From contig JAUXIQ010000101.1 of NCBI GenBank assembly GCA_030620925.1, positions 1 through 6,935 of the forward strand: a DNA stretch of 6,935 bases, read 5' to 3'. The notes under the pieces are model-generated. The model saw nothing but the letters and a program-made list of their open reading frames with translations, did no database searches and was not told the origin of the DNA. Made by a program: the position numbers and the translations under genes. The DNA comes from JAUXIQ01 sp030620925 [NCBI: Nitrospinota bacterium] (lineage in GTDB: Bacteria > JAUXIQ01). Positions 4,876-6,935 of this stretch are shown here, in pieces (within the stretch, counting starts at the first letter, position 1; every line of letters starts with the position of its first letter).

Positions 4876-5817
4876 ATGTATGGTGAGTTGTGGATCATAG
4901 CCAAGACGGCCGGTCATATACTGGCCGAATTGTGGTGGTTCGTGGTGTTGGCCATAGTCATCGCCTCGATAATGTCCGCGCTCAAGCTTGATAAGAAGGT
5001 GTCCCTCTACTTTCATCGGGCCAAAGGGTGGGCTATTTTTGGAGCACTGCTTCTGGGTCTGGTCAGCCCCCTGTGAGCCATAGGGGTCCTCCCCGCGGTA
5101 GCGGCCATGCTGGCTGCGGGGGCGCCCATGGCACCCGTGATGGTGTTTCTGATTTCATCGCCGCTCATGAGCCCCAGCGCCTTTTTCATAACCCTGGGCG
5201 GTTTGGGATTAAGTATCGCCCTTTGGAAGCTGGTCTCCGCTGTTATCCTGGGCCTGGCTGCGGGTTGGATGACGGACCGGTTATCCAGACGCGGATATTT
5301 TGGTAATTCCATTCTTCGACTGGAAACCGCCCCGCCTGAGCAGAACCCGCCAACATCATGCTCCGCCTCAGGAAACGAAGTGCAGACCGAAAGCGCGGGA
5401 AGAGTAACCGGCGAGGATATAAAAGCAACGCTCCGCCTCACCTGGAAGTTCAGTGTTTTCATCGGCAAGTTCATCCTCATTGCGGTGGTAGCCCAGGCGG
5501 TGGTGATGCGTTTCGTCCCCCAGGATTGGGTGGTGACCGCCGTGGGCACCAAGAACGCATACGGAGTGCTCTACTCCACCATGATCGGCATTCCCACCTA
5601 TATAAGCAGCATCAGCGCCGTCCCGCTGCTCAGTGGGCTTATGGACCTGGGGATGGACAAGGGCGCTGTGCTTGCGTTCATCATAGCAGGCCCGGTTATG
5701 TCCGTGCCCTCCATACTGGCGGTGATGGCCCTGTTCAGGCGTCGGGCCCTCTACGTCTACATGATGGTGGGATTCATAGGAGCCATCCTTTTTGGATATA
5801 CCTACCGCCTCTTCTGA
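4876..5817 (+). CDS. COG0701/ArsP_1 (YraQ-like) permease with in-frame TGA, candidate selenoprotein
   Basis: Read through one TGA at codon 67, this gives a 313-aa integral membrane protein. AAGGAG eight bases before the ATG is a strong ribosome binding site. Hydrophobic segments fall at about 16-36, 50-66, 69-100 and 104-130, then a polar loop (about 135-180) and a second hydrophobic half (about 185-313). The two halves carry related motifs: SPL-TGA-AIGVLPAVAAML with FLISSPLMSPSAF, and GIPTYISSISAVPLLSGLM with FIIAGPVMSV. This is the internal repeat of the ArsP_1 permease family (PF03773), whose members include organoarsenical exporters. In the family the first motif usually reads PFCSCG or PLCSCG, so the TGA stands at the first Cys. 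The frame is clean for 246 codons after it. The only ordinary Cys is C162 in the loop. Selenocysteine is the favoured reading; a fresh nonsense mutation or a sequencing error is the alternative. The substrate is unknown; arsenicals or other thiol-reactive compounds are an inference. Confidence 0.8.
5076..5115 (+). promoter_or_regulatory. Candidate bacterial SECIS element after the in-frame TGA
   Basis: CCGC (5093-5096) pairs perfectly with GCGG (5101-5104) around the loop GGUA, whose first G is the 21st base after the TGA (5074-5076). AGCCA (5076-5080) can pair with TGGCT (5111-5115) as a lower stem. Bacterial SECIS elements are read by SelB and need a short apical stem with a G at the start of the loop, roughly 16-37 bases after the UGA; E. 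coli fdhF has GGUCU at a similar distance. A competing GGGG-UCCU-CCCC hairpin (5083-5094) overlaps it. A four-base stem in GC-rich DNA can arise by chance, so this alone is weak evidence. Confidence 0.45.
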
Positions 5818-6019
5818 GTTAAGGGAAAATAACCGAGTCCTCCCGATAATAAGGCAGACCCCCCGTTTCAGGCGTTCCCTTTCCACAACAGGGCAAGAAG
5901 ACGGAGCTGAGAAAAATAAAACGGTATCCGCAATTGTCGAAACGACTTAACAGCGGCTTGTAAACCATATTTTTATTGCATCGTATACCCCATAAATGGT
6001 AAAAATAGTTGCTGTCAAA

Positions 6020-6051
6020 GGAGTTTGATTACACTATCATTTTGAAACTCC
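6020..6051 (+). promoter_or_regulatory. Inverted repeat GGAGTTT...AAACTCC in the GGDEF leader
   Basis: Seven-base perfect arms (6020-6026 and 6045-6051) enclose 18 bases. The left arm contains AAAGGAG, which looks like a Shine-Dalgarno site, but every frame starting just after it ends within a few codons. It may be a leader hairpin or a binding site for a dimeric regulator. Confidence 0.3.
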
Positions 6052-6066
6052 AGGCTGTGCTCGTCG

Positions 6067-6083
6067 TTTTGATTCAATCAAAA
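6067..6083. promoter_or_regulatory. Perfect 17-bp palindrome TTTTGATT-C-AATCAAAA
   Basis: Eight-base arms mirror each other around a single C, ending 23 bases before the GGDEF start codon. The symmetry and AT content fit a transcription-factor operator. With a one-base centre it is less suited to an RNA hairpin. The protein that would bind is not evident. Confidence 0.4.
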
Positions 6084-6106
6084 TTTACGATGTGGGCTGT
6101 AACAAT

Positions 6107-6935
6107 ATGGACAAGCTATTAGACGCCCTTTTGTTGAGCAAAGATAAGGAAGCAGTCGAACTAATTACCCAGGCATTAAAAGCCAGCGACTACAAAATAT
6201 TGCGAAGGCGCCGGAAGAAAGAATTCGCGATGATTATCGTCGATCTGGATGATAATAACGCGGACCCCTTCAAGGAAATCAAAGACGCCAGAAAAAGGAA
6301 TGCCGATCTGGGAATTATCGCCATGGGGAAAACCGGTAGTCCGAAAAATGTGGTCAAGGCCATTAAAGCGGGAGCGGATGAGTACCTGTGGAAGCCGGTG
6401 ATTCCGGAGCAGGCAGCATTAGTCGCAGCAAGGTTCAGTGAGCGACACAAGCTCGAGATACAGGCCAGGGAAGCGGAGTTTTTTAGAAACCTGGCCAACA
6501 CCGATGAGCTCACCAGCCTATATAACTATAGATTTTTCCATCAACAACTGGATGCCGAAATATCCAGGTCCGTCCGACTTAAGAACAGCGTATGCCTCCT
6601 CATGCTGGATATCGATTTTTTCAAAGACTACAACGATTTCTTCGGCCACATGGCGGGGGACAAAGTCCTCAAGCAGATAGCCGGCATACTCGAACAGCAA
6701 AGCAGAAATTACGACACTGTGGCCAGATACGGAGGTGAGGAATTCACCGTTATAGCTCCTGAAGAAAGCAAGGCCGCCTCTAAGGCGCTGGGGTTAAGGC
6801 TTATGAATACAGTAAAGGAATTTGCCTTCAAAGGAGAGGAGAAGCTACCCGACGGAAAGCTTACCATAAGCGTGGGGATAGCATCTTTTCCTGAGGACGC
6901 CACTACAAAAATGGAACTGCTGGAGCGCGCCGACC
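6107..6935 (+). CDS. Degenerate receiver domain-GGDEF diguanylate cyclase, partial at window end
   Basis: The 276 codons seen run off the window. Residues 1-115 resemble a CheY-like receiver: ALLLSKDKEAVELI, then MIIVDLDD with D46 as the phosphoacceptor candidate, then KAGADEYLWKPV with the conserved K-P. The acidic pair expected at the end of strand 1 is replaced by S-K (11-12), and the segment after helix 1 is short and basic (LRRRRKKEF), so the domain looks degenerate. The GGDEF domain follows from about 125: NTDELTSLYNYRFF, LDIDFFKDYND with D168, GGEEF at 209-213 and LTISVGIASFPED. An inhibitory-site RxxD (R200-D203) precedes GGEEF by five residues, as in PleD. It should make cyclic di-GMP from two GTP and be inhibited by product. 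The ATG at 6107 has no clear ribosome binding site; the frame is open upstream to 6029 and a GTG at 6092 is an alternative start. Roughly the last 30-40 residues of the domain are missing. Confidence 0.85.
   Translation, partial: MDKLLDALLLSKDKEAVELITQALKASDYKILRRRRKKEFAMIIVDLDDNNADPFKEIKDARKRNADLGIIAMGKTGSPKNVVKAIKAGADEYLWKPVIPEQAALVAARFSERHKLEIQAREAEFFRNLANTDELTSLYNYRFFHQQLDAEISRSVRLKNSVCLLMLDIDFFKDYNDFFGHMAGDKVLKQIAGILEQQSRNYDTVARYGGEEFTVIAPEESKAASKALGLRLMNTVKEFAFKGEEKLPDGKLTISVGIASFPEDATTKMELLERAD

Larger units (their letters stand above)
5818..6106. other. Non-coding region between permease and GGDEF gene, AT-rich in its second half
   Basis: No open frame with family resemblance is present. 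AAGGGAA (5821-5827) can pair with TTCCCTT (5876-5882) over a long loop, but no T-tract follows, so I do not call a terminator for the permease. From about 5915 onward the DNA becomes AT-rich and holds two inverted repeats listed separately. I found no convincing -35/-10 pair with good spacing, although a promoter for the downstream gene is expected here. Confidence 0.5.

Noticed and set aside
5107-5817. A separate shorter permease gene starting at the ATG at 5107
   Set aside because: There is no ribosome binding site before it, it lies in the same frame as the upstream 66 codons, and it would lack the first membrane segments and the conserved motif. One gene read through the TGA explains the data better.
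4876-5817. TGA read as Trp or Gly under an alternative genetic code
   Set aside because: TGA ends dnaE and is also the natural end of the permease. No other internal TGA was seen in the four genes, and the site corresponds to Cys in the family, not Trp or Gly.

Overview
The window is bacterial, with GC-rich protein-coding DNA, clear Shine-Dalgarno sites and sigma70-type promoters. Its intergenic DNA is unusually full of palindromic dispersed repeats. Repeats of this look (CTGTCATTCTGA...GAAGAATCT, GGGCGGGTTTnAAACCCGCCC, GGGGCGTATnnnATACGCCCC) remind me of uncultured Chloroflexota such as Dehalococcoidia, but Desulfobacterota-like genomes cannot be excluded. The phylum is a low-confidence guess. 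TGA closes dnaE, so TGA is ordinarily a stop codon here.

Layout. Bases 1-594 hold no convincing gene: a structured stretch (1-90), a chain of palindromes (205-402), a terminator-type hairpin (434-480) and a good promoter (518-546). Bases 595-3711 encode a short DnaE-type DNA polymerase III alpha subunit, most like the DnaE2 class. Near its C-terminal end the gene carries an in-frame palindromic repeat (about 3160-3243) related to the terminator hairpin upstream of the gene. Bases 3712-4260 are again repeats; two of them are inverted copies of each other and one is an inverted copy of a repeat upstream of dnaE.

Bases 4261-5817 look like one transcription unit: promoter, candidate operator, a MarR-family regulator with a Cys-x-x-Cys tail, then a COG0701/ArsP_1 (YraQ-like) permease. 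The permease reading frame is interrupted by a single TGA at codon 67. This codon falls where the family has the first Cys of its conserved PFCSC-type motif, and the frame stays intact for 246 further codons. A small stem-loop with a GGUA loop lies 20 bases after the TGA. This fits a selenocysteine codon with a bacterial SECIS element better than a random nonsense mutation, and is the main novel candidate of the window.

Bases 5818-6106 are non-coding with two inverted repeats. From 6107 to the window end runs a partial gene for a degenerate receiver domain fused to a GGDEF diguanylate cyclase with catalytic and inhibitory sites visible.

The regulator and permease plausibly form a self-regulated efflux or uptake module for a thiol-reactive substrate. 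dnaE and the GGDEF gene show no evident functional link to it.
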